The notes under the pieces were generated by a model. That model was not told where the DNA came from. It saw only the letters and a program-made list of their open reading frames with translations, and did not search any database. Positions 20,360-29,418 of a DNA stretch of 64,000 nt are shown here, in pieces. The position numbers were made by a program, and so were the translations under genes. The stretch covers positions 1,674,001 through 1,738,000 of the forward strand of contig NZ_CP019770.1 in assembly GCF_004328665.1 (NCBI RefSeq). The letters are read 5' to 3'. The stretch comes from Pseudoalteromonas sp. DL-6 (GTDB lineage Bacteria > Pseudomonadota > Gammaproteobacteria > Enterobacterales > Alteromonadaceae). The stretch's first letter is position 1; the number at the start of each line of letters is the position of its first letter.

Positions 20360-20727
20360 ATCCACACCCCTGCCAATACAGCAAACACAACGCCAAGTGC
20401 CATCGCAATTTTAGCGCTAGTGTTGCCTGATTCAAGTTCTTCCCAATGCCCCATATCCATAATGATGTGACGGATACCACCGATAAGGTGATAACCCAAT
20501 ACAGAAAGGGTGCCCCAAGCTATAAATTTGGCAATGAATCCGTTAAACAGACCCTTGACGAATTCAAAACCTTCAGCTGAAGAAAGAGACTCTGACCAAG
20601 CCCAAATGACAAACGTTAAAGCAAAAAATAATGCAACACCGGTGACGCGGTGAAAAATTGAAGCTTTAGCCGTTGCCGGCATAGATATAGTTGTTAGATC
20701 TAGATTTACAGGTCTTTGCTTTTTCAC
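20350..20727 (-). CDS. sdhC: Succinate dehydrogenase cytochrome b556 subunit SdhC
   Basis: 125 residues with three membrane segments. The start is GTG: KKQRPVNLDL follows directly, matching the E. coli protein from its fifth residue on, and no in-frame ATG lies just upstream. The haem-ligand region YHLIGGIRHIIMDMGHW is at about 80-96. It is the first gene of the sdhCDAB operon, divergent from gltA across a 406-bp control region. The ribosome site is weak. Confidence 0.95.
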   Translation of the reverse strand: MKKQRPVNLDLTTISMPATAKASIFHRVTGVALFFALTFVIWAWSESLSSAEGFEFVKGLFNGFIAKFIAWGTLSVLGYHLIGGIRHIIMDMGHWEELESGNTSAKIAMALGVVFAVLAGVWIWS

Positions 20728-21133
20728 AGTTACTTGCCCATCTTGCCCGCAGTGGGGCTCATCTACTTGTTTTTCTAAAACCCACCAAATGTTTCTGGTG
20801 GAACTATCAAAATAAACGTATTAATACTAATAAAGTTCACTTTTTATGAAAAATATTATGTAAAAAAAAGTTTACCCAAATACAAATCGGTTAAAAACCT
20901 CCGTTAGTATATATAGCCGGAGACTCTTTTACAATTCTTGTTTACTTTGAGTCGTTTGCGAATTAGCCAATGGTATAATATTCAATCTATACCGAATATT
21001 TATTATACATATGTGCATAATACTTATAAAAATTGACTTTATACCCCTCTTTCACGTTAAAATGTAAAGATGTGCTTAGAATAGATTTTAGAATATAAAA
21101 ATCAGAATAGTTATCTTAATAGGAGATACATAG
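20728..21133. promoter_or_regulatory. Divergent sdhC / gltA control region
   Basis: 406 bases without a gene. It holds a perfect extended -10 on the plus strand, TGGTATAAT at 20971-20979; a second candidate for gltA, TTGACT at 21033-21038 with TTAAAA 18 bases later; nested inverted repeats at 20972-21009 (GGTATA/TATACC inside GTATAATA/TATTATAC); and a six-base-stem hairpin CCACCA/TGGTGG at 20782-20801 in the presumed sdh leader. I could not pick out a convincing sdhC promoter on the minus strand. The repeats may bind a shared regulator, such as ArcA or a TCA-cycle repressor, but no consensus is clear. Confidence 0.6.
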
Positions 21134-22420
21134 ATGGCAGATAAGAAAGCCACAGTCCATATTGATGGGCTAGATCCAATCGAACTTCCAATTTATCAAG
21201 GTACTGCTGGCCAAGATGTAATTGATGTACGTACACTCGGCTCACATGGTCACTTTACTTATGACCCAGGTTTCATGTCGACTGGTTCTTGTGAATCTAC
21301 CATCACTTACATCGATGGTGGTAAAGGTGTTTTATTACACCGCGGTTACCCGATCGAGCAGTTAGCAGAGAGCTCTAACTACGTTGAGTTATGTTACTTA
21401 CTATTAAACGGTGAGTTACCAACTAAAGAGCAATACGATGATTTTGCTACAAAAATCACTCGTAGCACAATGCTAGATGAAAAAATCGCAAACTTCTTCC
21501 AAGGTTTCCGTTTTGATGCACACCCAATGGCAATGCTATGTGGTGTGGTTGGTGCATTATCTTCTTTTTACCATGAAGATCTTGATATCACTGATGCTGT
21601 TCAACGTAAGACAAGCGCTATTAAATTAGTTGCTAAATTACCAACGATTGCGGCAATGGCATACAAAACAAACATCGGTCAACCGTTTGTATACCCACGC
21701 AATGATTTAAGCTATGCAGAAAACTTCTTACACATGATGTTCTCTGTACCTGCTGAAGAATACAAAGTGAACCCAGTAACAGCTAAAGCAATGGATAAAA
21801 TCTTTATGCTTCATGCTGACCACGAACAAAATGCTTCAACGTCAACAGTACGTTTAGCAGGTTCTTCTGGTGCTAACCCTTATGCATGTATTGCTGCGGG
21901 TATTGCATCTCTTTGGGGCCCTGCTCACGGCGGTGCTAACGAAGCATGTTTAAACATGTTAGAAGAAATTGGCTCAGTTGATCGTATTGACGAATACGTA
22001 GCAAAAGCAAAAGATAAAGCGGATCCGTTCCGTCTTATGGGCTTTGGACACCGTGTTTACAAAAACTTCGACCCACGTGCAACCGTAATGCGTCAAACGT
22101 GTCATGAAGTATTAGCAGAGCTAAACATTCAAGATCCATTGCTTGATATTGCTATGAAGCTTGAGCAAATTGCACTTGAAGACCCATACTTTGTTGAGAA
22201 GAAACTATACCCTAACGTAGATTTCTACTCAGGTATTATCTTAAAAGCGATTGGTATTCCTACTAGCATGTTCACTGTAATTTTTGCAATGGCACGTACT
22301 GTAGGTTGGATCTCACACTGGGACGAGATGCTTTCTCAACCTGGCCACAAGATCAGCCGCCCACGTCAGCTTTACACAGGTGAAACAGCCCGTGATTTCA
22401 AAGCAACTGACAAGCGCTAA
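21134..22420 (+). CDS. gltA: Citrate synthase (type II)
   Basis: 428 residues, standard for the hexameric gram-negative enzyme. Catalytic residues are visible in GPAHGGANE (His near 265), [11 protein letters not shown] (His near 306) and the aspartate in VDFYSG. It condenses acetyl-CoA and oxaloacetate as the entry to the TCA cycle. AGGAG precedes the ATG by about nine bases. It is divergent from sdhCDAB, the arrangement found in E. coli, and is followed by a strong terminator. Confidence 0.98.
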   Translation: MADKKATVHIDGLDPIELPIYQGTAGQDVIDVRTLGSHGHFTYDPGFMSTGSCESTITYIDGGKGVLLHRGYPIEQLAESSNYVELCYLLLNGELPTKEQYDDFATKITRSTMLDEKIANFFQGFRFDAHPMAMLCGVVGALSSFYHEDLDITDAVQRKTSAIKLVAKLPTIAAMAYKTNIGQPFVYPRNDLSYAENFLHMMFSVPAEEYKVNPVTAKAMDKIFMLHADHEQNASTSTVRLAGSSGANPYACIAAGIASLWGPAHGGANEACLNMLEEIGSVDRIDEYVAKAKDKADPFRLMGFGHRVYKNFDPRATVMRQTCHEVLAELNIQDPLLDIAMKLEQIALEDPYFVEKKLYPNVDFYSGIILKAIGIPTSMFTVIFAMARTVGWISHWDEMLSQPGHKISRPRQLYTGETARDFKATDKR

Positions 22421-22436
22421 GCTTTAAAGTTAGTTT

Positions 22437-22462
22437 AAAAGGCCGCTTTTGCGGCCTTTTTT
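22437..22462 (+). terminator. Terminator after gltA
   Basis: Stem AAAAGGCCGC and complement, four-base T loop, six T residues after; 17 bases past the gltA stop. Confidence 0.92.
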
Positions 22463-22533
22463 ATTACATGTTACTTGAGAATTATATTAAACCGATTACA
22501 ATTCCTGCCCAAATTGATTAACTTTATGAGCCT

Positions 22534-23760
22534 ATGTCTGTGTCCTCGTTTGATCCTAAAACAATCCGTAATGATTTCCCTACCCTAAATCAGACAATCA
22601 ATGGCTACCCTTTGGTTTATTTAGACTCGGCAGCAACAACACAAAAGCCACAATGCGTGATTGACGCTACTAACGAGTTTTACACCTATCAGAATGCAAA
22701 TGTTCATCGCGGCCGTCATACCCTTAGTGAGCAAGCTACAACGGCTTATGAGCTAGTACGTCAACGCGTTGCTGATTATTTTCAGGTAAGCGGTAATGAA
22801 ATTGTTTGGACTAAAGGCGCTACTGAGGCGATTAACTTAGTTGCACATGGCCTAAGAAATACATTAACAACTGACGACACCATTTTAATTAGCCCAATCG
22901 AGCATCACGCGAATATTGTGCCATGGCAAGAACTTGCGGCATACACTGGAGCAACCTTAAAAGTGCTGCCACTCAATGACGATGCCACCTTTGATATTAG
23001 CCAGTGTTGTGACGTGATTAAACTTACCAAGCCTGCGCTGCTAGCTATTACACAAGCCTCTAATGCGCTGGGCAATATTACCGATTTAACTCCGCTGATA
23101 ACCGCTGCGAAGGCAGTAAATGCGTTAACTTTAGTCGATGGCGCACAAGGCGCTCTGCATTTAAGACCTAATTTAATAAAGCTTGATTGTGATTTTTACG
23201 TGTTTTCAGCTCACAAAATGTTGGGGCCAACAGGATTAGGCGGTTTATATGGCCGCTACAGCGCACTTAATGCATTATCGCCTTACCAAACAGGCGGTGA
23301 AATGATTGAAAAAGTGACCCTAACGCAAAGCACTTATCGTGACGCTCCCGCTAAGTTTGAAGCAGGAACACCGAATATAGCCGGTGTTTTAGGCTTCGGT
23401 GCGGCGCTTGAGTATATAATTGCACTTGATCAGCAAACATTAAAGCACTATGAACAACAGTTGTTTATTTATGCAGCGAACGCACTGAATCAAATAGACG
23501 GTATTAGTATCTATAGCGACCTAAAATCGAACATTGGTACATTGTGCTTTAATTATAAAAATGAACATCCGTATGATCTGGCAACTTTACTTGACGGCTA
23601 TGGTATTGCAGTGCGAAGTGGTCATCATTGTACCCAACCATTAATGACCCATTTGAAACTAAATGGCTCACTCAGAGCGAGTTTTGCATTTTATAATACG
23701 ACTAAAGATGTAGACCAATTTATTACTGCGCTTAAAGAATGCATCGCTTTATTAGACTAA
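22534..23760 (+). CDS. csdA: Cysteine desulfurase, CsdA/SufS type
   Basis: 408 residues, class II cysteine desulfurase. The PLP lysine is Lys228 in FSAHKMLGPTG, and the persulfide cysteine is Cys366 in RSGHHCTQP, with the short active-site loop of the SufS/CsdA group. It takes sulfur from cysteine and passes it to a SufE-type acceptor. The following gene is that acceptor and the opposing gene is TcdA/CsdL, matching the E. coli csdA-csdE-csdL cluster, so CsdA is preferred over SufS. The ribosome site is weak. Confidence 0.93.
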   Translation: MSVSSFDPKTIRNDFPTLNQTINGYPLVYLDSAATTQKPQCVIDATNEFYTYQNANVHRGRHTLSEQATTAYELVRQRVADYFQVSGNEIVWTKGATEAINLVAHGLRNTLTTDDTILISPIEHHANIVPWQELAAYTGATLKVLPLNDDATFDISQCCDVIKLTKPALLAITQASNALGNITDLTPLITAAKAVNALTLVDGAQGALHLRPNLIKLDCDFYVFSAHKMLGPTGLGGLYGRYSALNALSPYQTGGEMIEKVTLTQSTYRDAPAKFEAGTPNIAGVLGFGAALEYIIALDQQTLKHYEQQLFIYAANALNQIDGISIYSDLKSNIGTLCFNYKNEHPYDLATLLDGYGIAVRSGHHCTQPLMTHLKLNGSLRASFAFYNTTKDVDQFITALKECIALLD

Positions 23761-23772
23761 TTTGGATAAATA

Positions 23773-24189
23773 ATGACTCAGACATACCAACGGGTAAGTA
23801 AAAACATTGAAAGCAGTGCAAGCTGGCAACAGAAATACCGTGAAATTATGTTACTTGGCAAAACACTCCCACCACTTGCCGATATATTAAAAACCGACGA
23901 TGCGCTCGTGCAAGGCTGTGAGAGTAAAGTGTGGATGTTTGTTGAATTTGACCTAACCGAGAATGCGTTGGTTGTGATTGGTGATTCTGATACGCGCATA
24001 GTGAAAGGCTTATTGGCGTTAATTTTAGCCCTGTATAACGGTTTAACACCCGAAGAGGTGTTAAACGTTAATGCCTATGAAGAATTTGAAAAACTTGGCT
24101 TAATTAGCCACTTAAGCGCTTCTCGCGGCAATGGAGTAAAAGCCATGGTTGAAAAAATACAAACCTTAGCCAAACAAAAAGCGCGTTAA
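23773..24189 (+). CDS. csdE: SufE-family sulfur acceptor CsdE
   Basis: 138 residues, SufE fold. The sulfur-accepting cysteine is Cys49 in VQGCESKVW. It accepts persulfide sulfur from CsdA and stimulates its activity, passing sulfur onward. Twelve bases after csdA, so an operon. A terminator hairpin overlaps its stop codon. Confidence 0.93.
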   Translation: MTQTYQRVSKNIESSASWQQKYREIMLLGKTLPPLADILKTDDALVQGCESKVWMFVEFDLTENALVVIGDSDTRIVKGLLALILALYNGLTPEEVLNVNAYEEFEKLGLISHLSASRGNGVKAMVEKIQTLAKQKAR

Positions 24190-24198
24190 GCGCTTTTT
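24176..24198. terminator. Bidirectional terminator between csdE and tcdA
   Basis: AAAAAGCGC and its complement around a five-base loop, with the csdE stop codon inside the hairpin. Flanking A and T runs let it serve the convergent tcdA transcript as well. Confidence 0.8.
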
Positions 24199-24224
24199 AT
24201 AACAGTATAATAAGCAGCTTGTAG

Positions 24225-25022
24225 TTAAATATTTAAACGTGCACGCTTATCTAAATATTTTCTCACTGCTTTAGCGGCAACAAAGAATCCAAAACTTCCA
24301 GTGATCATCGTCACTGATCCAAAGCCATTATTACAGTCAATATTCATACTGCCATCTGCATTTTGTTTCGCATGACACACATTGCCATCGCTACCTGGAT
24401 AAACAAGCTGCTCTGTTGAATATACACAGTCAATATTAAATTTACGTTTTGGGTTAGAGCTAAAATTATATTGCTTACGCAAAATATAACGTACTTTTGC
24501 AAGTAATGGATCTTGGGTGGTTTTTGCCACATCACCAAAAGTAATTTGACTCGGATCGGTTTGCCCACCTGCACCGCCCGTGGTAATTATAGGCAATTTA
24601 TTACGCTTACAGTGCGCGATTAACGCCGCTTTTTCTTTTACCGCATCTATACAATCTATTACATAATCAAAGCCTTGAATATGCTCTTGAATATTATCAA
24701 GGGTAATAAAATCGTCAATCACATTCACTATACACTCAGGGTTTATCAGCTCGCAGCGCGCCTTCATGGCATCCACTTTAGCTTCGCCTATTGTACCTGT
24801 TAAGGCATGAATTTGACGATTGACATTGGTTGCGCAAATATCATCTAAATCAATTAAGGTGATTTTACCCACACCGGTACGCGCTAGTGCTTCAGCAGTC
24901 CAACTGCCTACACCACCAATACCCACAACACAAAAATGTGCTTGCTGTAACCACTCAAATTGCTGTTGACCATATAGTCGTTTAATACCACCAAAGCGGA
25001 TATCAGTTACTTGTTCACTCAT
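24225..25022 (-). CDS. tcdA: tRNA threonylcarbamoyladenosine dehydratase (CsdL)
   Basis: 265 residues, E1/ThiF-like fold. The nucleotide-binding GIGGVGSWTAEALARTG (about 34-50), then DLDDICATNVNRQ, are typical; a late GSFGFFVAAKAV helix may associate with the membrane. It converts t6A to the cyclic ct6A form at position 37 of ANN-decoding tRNAs, using ATP. It is the last gene of the comEC-msbA-lpxK run, starting directly after the pseudouridine synthase gene, and converges on its functional partners csdA-csdE. Confidence 0.95.
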   Translation of the reverse strand: MSEQVTDIRFGGIKRLYGQQQFEWLQQAHFCVVGIGGVGSWTAEALARTGVGKITLIDLDDICATNVNRQIHALTGTIGEAKVDAMKARCELINPECIVNVIDDFITLDNIQEHIQGFDYVIDCIDAVKEKAALIAHCKRNKLPIITTGGAGGQTDPSQITFGDVAKTTQDPLLAKVRYILRKQYNFSSNPKRKFNIDCVYSTEQLVYPGSDGNVCHAKQNADGSMNIDCNNGFGSVTMITGSFGFFVAAKAVRKYLDKRARLNI

Positions 25023-25703
25023 TTACCAATCCAATTTCCACGGCGTTTGCCAAGAATTAAAATCTTGATGTTTTATTAATTGCGCATACTCTTCACCAGA
25101 TTGTGGCAACAGGGTATGTTGTATTTTTTGCCCTTTCCAATTAAAATCCAGCGCAAATGCATGTAAATAGGTACGCTCTGCAGGGCTCCCTGCATAACTC
25201 GCATCACCCATTATGGGGGCACCCAAACTCTTTAATGCCACCCTAAGCTGATGAGTTTTTCCCGAATAGGGTTTTAATAAGTAAGCTCTAAAACCGCTTT
25301 TAAAGCTAAACGAATAAAAACGTGTAATAGCAGGGTTACTTTGTGAGTTTAATAATTTATACGTGCCACGGCGAGACTTAGCCATATCACCTTTAACCCA
25401 GCCTTGCTTTTTTTTAGGCTTGGTATCACTGACCGCTAGATAAAACTTATTAATCGCATGCTGGGTAAATAATTGCGTAAATTCAGCTGCTGCCGCTTTG
25501 CTTCGCGCGAGTATAATCAACCCAGAGGTGACTTTATCTAAACGGTGCACTGCAAATAATTTTTCGTTTAACTGTTGCTCAGCTAGTACCACAAAACCGG
25601 GACCTTCCTCAGAGTGAAAATTGAGCCCTTGCGGTTTATTTATGATGTAAAAATCATCATGCGTATATTGCACTTTTAATACAGGCGTTTGTGTTGTGTT
25701 CAC
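25023..25703 (-). CDS. RluA-family RNA pseudouridine synthase
   Basis: 226 residues, short for the RluA family and with no S4 domain. The catalytic aspartate is in HRLDKVTSGLIILA (about 53-66), and a KTHQLRVALKSLGAPIMGD motif follows. It resembles the small TIGR01621-type pseudouridine synthases; the RNA target is unknown, but candidates are 23S rRNA or tRNA. Its start overlaps the kdsB end by four bases and its stop abuts tcdA, so it sits inside the lipid A operon. Confidence 0.88.
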   Translation of the reverse strand: MNTTQTPVLKVQYTHDDFYIINKPQGLNFHSEEGPGFVVLAEQQLNEKLFAVHRLDKVTSGLIILARSKAAAAEFTQLFTQHAINKFYLAVSDTKPKKKQGWVKGDMAKSRRGTYKLLNSQSNPAITRFYSFSFKSGFRAYLLKPYSGKTHQLRVALKSLGAPIMGDASYAGSPAERTYLHAFALDFNWKGQKIQHTLLPQSGEEYAQLIKHQDFNSWQTPWKLDW

Positions 25704-26461
25704 GCGCTTTTACTTTGAATATGGGCAACCACTTTAGCCAAATCTTCTGGTGTGTCGACTCCTGCATGAGGTGTAACTAATGCTTGCTCTATTTTAATTG
25801 TATAACCATGGTATAGCACGCGTAACTGCTCTAACGATTCAAGTAGTTCTAATGGTGAAACACTTAATTCAATATATTGCTTTATAAATCCTGCACGGTA
25901 AGCATAAATACCCACGTGACGTTGAAAAGGCGCTAAATTCAGTGGTTGCTGCTCTGCCATCATGGTACTCCTATCAAAAGGAATACTCGCTCTTGAAAAG
26001 TACAAGGCATTTTTATTAATGTCACTGACCACTTTAACCGCATTAGGATTAAACACTTCATCACGCTCTTCGATAGCAACACTTAAGGTTGCCATTGGTG
26101 CAATTGATTGCGCTAATAATGTCGCCACTTGCGATACGTTATCAGGGGATAACAAAGGTTCATCACCTTGTACATTTACCACGATAGTGTCATCGGCTAA
26201 ATTAAGTAAATCCACCACCTCGGCTAAGCGCTCTGTACCTGATTGATGATCTTCACGTGTCATCAAAACGTTACTAGTAAAACGTTTAGCAGCATCAAAC
26301 ACTTTTTGATGATCTGTGGCAATAACCACCTTGCTAGCTCCTGACAAACAGGCTTTTTCATACACATGCTGTATCATTGGTTTGCCACAAATATCAGCGA
26401 GCGGTTTACCTGGTAAACGCGTAGAAGCGTAACGCGCAGGGATAACAACTACGAATTCCAC
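25700..26461 (-). CDS. kdsB: CMP-KDO synthetase
   Basis: 253 residues, nucleotidyltransferase with [17 protein letters not shown] at 5-21 and the VNVQGDEPL segment near 97. It activates 3-deoxy-manno-octulosonate with CTP for addition to lipid A. It overlaps the YcaR gene by 13 bases, matching the ycaR-kdsB pairing of E. coli. Confidence 0.97.
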   Translation of the reverse strand: MEFVVVIPARYASTRLPGKPLADICGKPMIQHVYEKACLSGASKVVIATDHQKVFDAAKRFTSNVLMTREDHQSGTERLAEVVDLLNLADDTIVVNVQGDEPLLSPDNVSQVATLLAQSIAPMATLSVAIEERDEVFNPNAVKVVSDINKNALYFSRASIPFDRSTMMAEQQPLNLAPFQRHVGIYAYRAGFIKQYIELSVSPLELLESLEQLRVLYHGYTIKIEQALVTPHAGVDTPEDLAKVVAHIQSKSA

Positions 26462-26646
26462 TTTTCTACCTCTTCAAGAGACAATTCTCGGGCTTCGTTT
26501 TCAAGCAATACCGGAATATCATCGCGTACAGGGTAAGCTAGTTTTGCTGCAGTGCTGATCAGCTCTTGGTTTTCTTTATCGAAGCGCAACTTACCTTTAC
26601 ATACAGGGCAAGCAATAATTTCGAGTAACTTAGTGTCAAAGGCCAT
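26449..26646 (-). CDS. ycaR: Trm112-family small protein YcaR
   Basis: 65 residues. The zinc-ribbon-like start [12 protein letters not shown] has Cys13 and Cys16; the second cysteine pair is absent, as in many bacterial members. The C-terminal [18 protein letters not shown] is the family signature. Function in bacteria is unclear; the eukaryotic relative activates methyltransferases. It overlaps lpxK by 11 bases and kdsB by 13. Confidence 0.92.
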   Translation of the reverse strand: MAFDTKLLEIIACPVCKGKLRFDKENQELISTAAKLAYPVRDDIPVLLENEARELSLEEVEKWNS

Positions 26647-27616
26647 GATGGATCCCTTTTTCTTTTAATAATAAATTTAATGTGTTTATTACTGCTGCAG
26701 TTGGCTGAGCGTCAACTGGCAAGTAATACCAATTCGGCTTTGCAAAATCACGGCACTTAACCGCATCTTTTTCTGTCATTAATATACAGTCATCACCAAA
26801 TTGAGCAAAATCATCAGCACTGTAAGCATAATGATCGCGAAAGTGATGCGTAGACAGTAACTTAATACCTTGTGCTTGCAGTGAAGCCTCAAAACGACCT
26901 GGGTTACCAATCGCACTTACCGCGTGCGCAGCCTTTAAGGGCGTCGTTATATCAGTATTATCGGCAACACGTTTAATAACTGATGGTTGCAAGCGATAAC
27001 TAAATTCTTGCTCAGAGCCATTTTCAATCACTAAATCTACACTGTTTAAACGAGAGGCGGTTTCACGAAGTGGTCCTGCTGGCATTAAAAAGCCATTACC
27101 AAATTTTCTTTCGCTATCAACAATACAACATTCTATACTGCGCGCCATTTTGTAATGCTGCATGCCATCATCTGAAATAATCACATCAAGCTTGAAATGT
27201 TTATTGAGCATTTCTATATTGTGCTGCCTATTTGGCCCCACAACTAACGGACATTGTAAACGGTTAAATAAAAGTACCGGCTCATCCCCAGCCTCTAAAG
27301 TAGTCGTATTGGCAGTCACTAATAATGGGTAATGAGCTGCTTTCCCACCATAGCCGCGACTAATTAAACCAACGGATAAACCTTGGGCGATTAAGTGATC
27401 ATGCAGCCATAATACAAATGGAGTTTTACCATTGCCGCCAACGCTTATATTACCAACCACAATAACCGGTGTTTTGCTGATAAACGATTTAAAAATGCCG
27501 AACTTGTAGCAGTATTTACGCAGCAAAGAAATACAGCCAAAAATAGCGGACAGTGGTAATAGCAATAACGTAATTAAACTAAAAGGTTTGTACCAGCTTT
27601 GCTCTATTTTACTCAC
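26636..27616 (-). CDS. lpxK: Tetraacyldisaccharide 4'-kinase
   Basis: 326 residues. An N-terminal membrane anchor (about 11-32) precedes the P-loop [13 protein letters not shown] (55-67). LpxK adds the 4'-phosphate to the lipid A precursor at the inner membrane. Its start overlaps the msbA stop by four bases (ATGA type), coupling synthesis of the kinase to the lipid A flippase. Confidence 0.97.
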   Translation of the reverse strand: MSKIEQSWYKPFSLITLLLLPLSAIFGCISLLRKYCYKFGIFKSFISKTPVIVVGNISVGGNGKTPFVLWLHDHLIAQGLSVGLISRGYGGKAAHYPLLVTANTTTLEAGDEPVLLFNRLQCPLVVGPNRQHNIEMLNKHFKLDVIISDDGMQHYKMARSIECCIVDSERKFGNGFLMPAGPLRETASRLNSVDLVIENGSEQEFSYRLQPSVIKRVADNTDITTPLKAAHAVSAIGNPGRFEASLQAQGIKLLSTHHFRDHYAYSADDFAQFGDDCILMTEKDAVKCRDFAKPNWYYLPVDAQPTAAVINTLNLLLKEKGIHHGL

Positions 27617-29358
27617 CCCTGCTCACCAAACTGCATTTTACAAAGAGCTGAGTAGGTACCATCGTTAGCCAGTAATTGAGTATGCGTGCCACTTTCTATC
27701 ACTGTACCGTTATCAATCACATAGATACGGTCACTGTTTTCAATAGTCGATAGCCTATGAGCGATAACAATAGAGGTTTTATCTTTCATTAATGTATCAA
27801 GGGCATGTTGAATAAGCTTTTCAGACTCTGTATCCAAGGCCGAGGTCGCTTCATCTAAAATTAAAATAGGTGCGTCTTTTAAAATAGCACGGGCAATCGC
27901 AATACGTTGGCGTTGACCGCCTGAAAGCATTACCCCGTTCTCACCAACCATAGTATTAAGTTGCTCGGGTAAGTCTTTTACAAACTCCCACACATGAGCT
28001 TGCTTCGCAACGGTGTGAAGCTCTTCGATAGAGATTTCTCGTTGTAAACCATAACAAATATTATTGGCAATCGTGTCATTAAATAGCACCACTTGTTGCG
28101 ACACTAACGCAAATTGACGGCGAAGATCAGTAAGCTTATATTCATTAAGAGCAACGCCATCGAGTAAAATTTCGCTTGGCGCTTCTAAGTCATAATATCG
28201 GGGTAACAAATTAGAAATTGTTGATTTACCCGAGCCAGAGCGGCCAACAAGCGCAATACTCTCACCGGCTTTAATGTTCAGTGATAAATCGTTAAGCACC
28301 GCTTCATCCTTGGTTGGGTATTTAAAGGTCACGTTTTTTACCTCAATATGCCCTTTTACCTTATCAACCGGTAAAGTACCCGTGTCTTTTTCTATTTCTT
28401 CATCAAGTACTAAAAAAACACTCTGCGCAGCTGAAATACCACGCTGTAAATCGCTGTTAACATTAGCCAATTGTTTTAGTGGGCGCAGTAACATCATCAT
28501 TGATGAAATAAGCACTACAAAATCACCAGAGCTAATACTGTCTATCATAGAGGGCATAGAGACAACCCATAAAATAACAGCCATTGCACTGGCGGCTAAA
28601 ATTTGAATAATAGAGACACTTAACGCCTTAGTCGCATCCATTTTGATACGTTGCTGGCGATTATGATTATTAATTTTAGAAAATTGATCAATTTCTTGCG
28701 TTTGGCCACCAAAGCCATGGATCACCTTGTGACCACTCAGCATTTGCTCTGAGCTACGTGTTACCTGTCCCATAGCAGACTGAATATTTTTCGAGATATG
28801 ACGAAAACGTTTAGATACCACGGCTACTATGATGGCTACCAGTGGGATAATCACTAAAAAGATTAACGATAGTTGCCAACTGGTATAAAACATCAAAGCG
28901 AGTAAAAACACCACAAAAGCGCCTTCACGCACTACAATAAGCAAAGCCTTGGTAATTGCTTGTTGGACTTGCTCAGTATCAAAGGTAATTTTTGAAATAA
29001 GATCGCCCGTCGAATTTTTATCATGAAACGATACCGGTAAATGTAATATATGCTCAAACAGCTCTTGGCGAAGCGCCCTCACTACTTGTGAGCCAACATA
29101 GCTTAAACAGTACGATGACATAAAGTTAAATACGCCACGCCCGATAACCAGCGCAATAACCACAAATGGCGCATAAGTAAGTACCTGACTGTTACGCTCA
29201 TTTAAACCTTCATCGATAAACGGCTTCATCAGTTGAATGAATAATGCATCCATACCTGAGTAACCTATCATTCCAATAATCGCGACGATGGCAACCGTCT
29301 TATAAGCGCCAACGTAAGAAACAAGCCGTTTATAAATTTGTGTAGTACTTTGTTCCAT
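27613..29358 (-). CDS. msbA: Lipid A export ATP-binding/permease MsbA
   Basis: 581 residues, half-size ABC exporter. Six membrane segments occupy about 1-320; the ATPase domain has Walker A GRSGSGKST (about 376-384), signature LSGGQRQR and Walker B ILILDEATSALD. It flips lipid A-core from the inner to the outer leaflet of the inner membrane. It follows comEC by 60 bases, the same ycaI-msbA-lpxK order as E. coli. Confidence 0.97.
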   Translation of the reverse strand: MEQSTTQIYKRLVSYVGAYKTVAIVAIIGMIGYSGMDALFIQLMKPFIDEGLNERNSQVLTYAPFVVIALVIGRGVFNFMSSYCLSYVGSQVVRALRQELFEHILHLPVSFHDKNSTGDLISKITFDTEQVQQAITKALLIVVREGAFVVFLLALMFYTSWQLSLIFLVIIPLVAIIVAVVSKRFRHISKNIQSAMGQVTRSSEQMLSGHKVIHGFGGQTQEIDQFSKINNHNRQQRIKMDATKALSVSIIQILAASAMAVILWVVSMPSMIDSISSGDFVVLISSMMMLLRPLKQLANVNSDLQRGISAAQSVFLVLDEEIEKDTGTLPVDKVKGHIEVKNVTFKYPTKDEAVLNDLSLNIKAGESIALVGRSGSGKSTISNLLPRYYDLEAPSEILLDGVALNEYKLTDLRRQFALVSQQVVLFNDTIANNICYGLQREISIEELHTVAKQAHVWEFVKDLPEQLNTMVGENGVMLSGGQRQRIAIARAILKDAPILILDEATSALDTESEKLIQHALDTLMKDKTSIVIAHRLSTIENSDRIYVIDNGTVIESGTHTQLLANDGTYSALCKMQFGEQG

Positions 29359-29418
29359 AACACTCTCTAAAACCAGTAACAGCCCCTATTGTATCCTTAG
29401 CAACAGCAAAACAAAACG

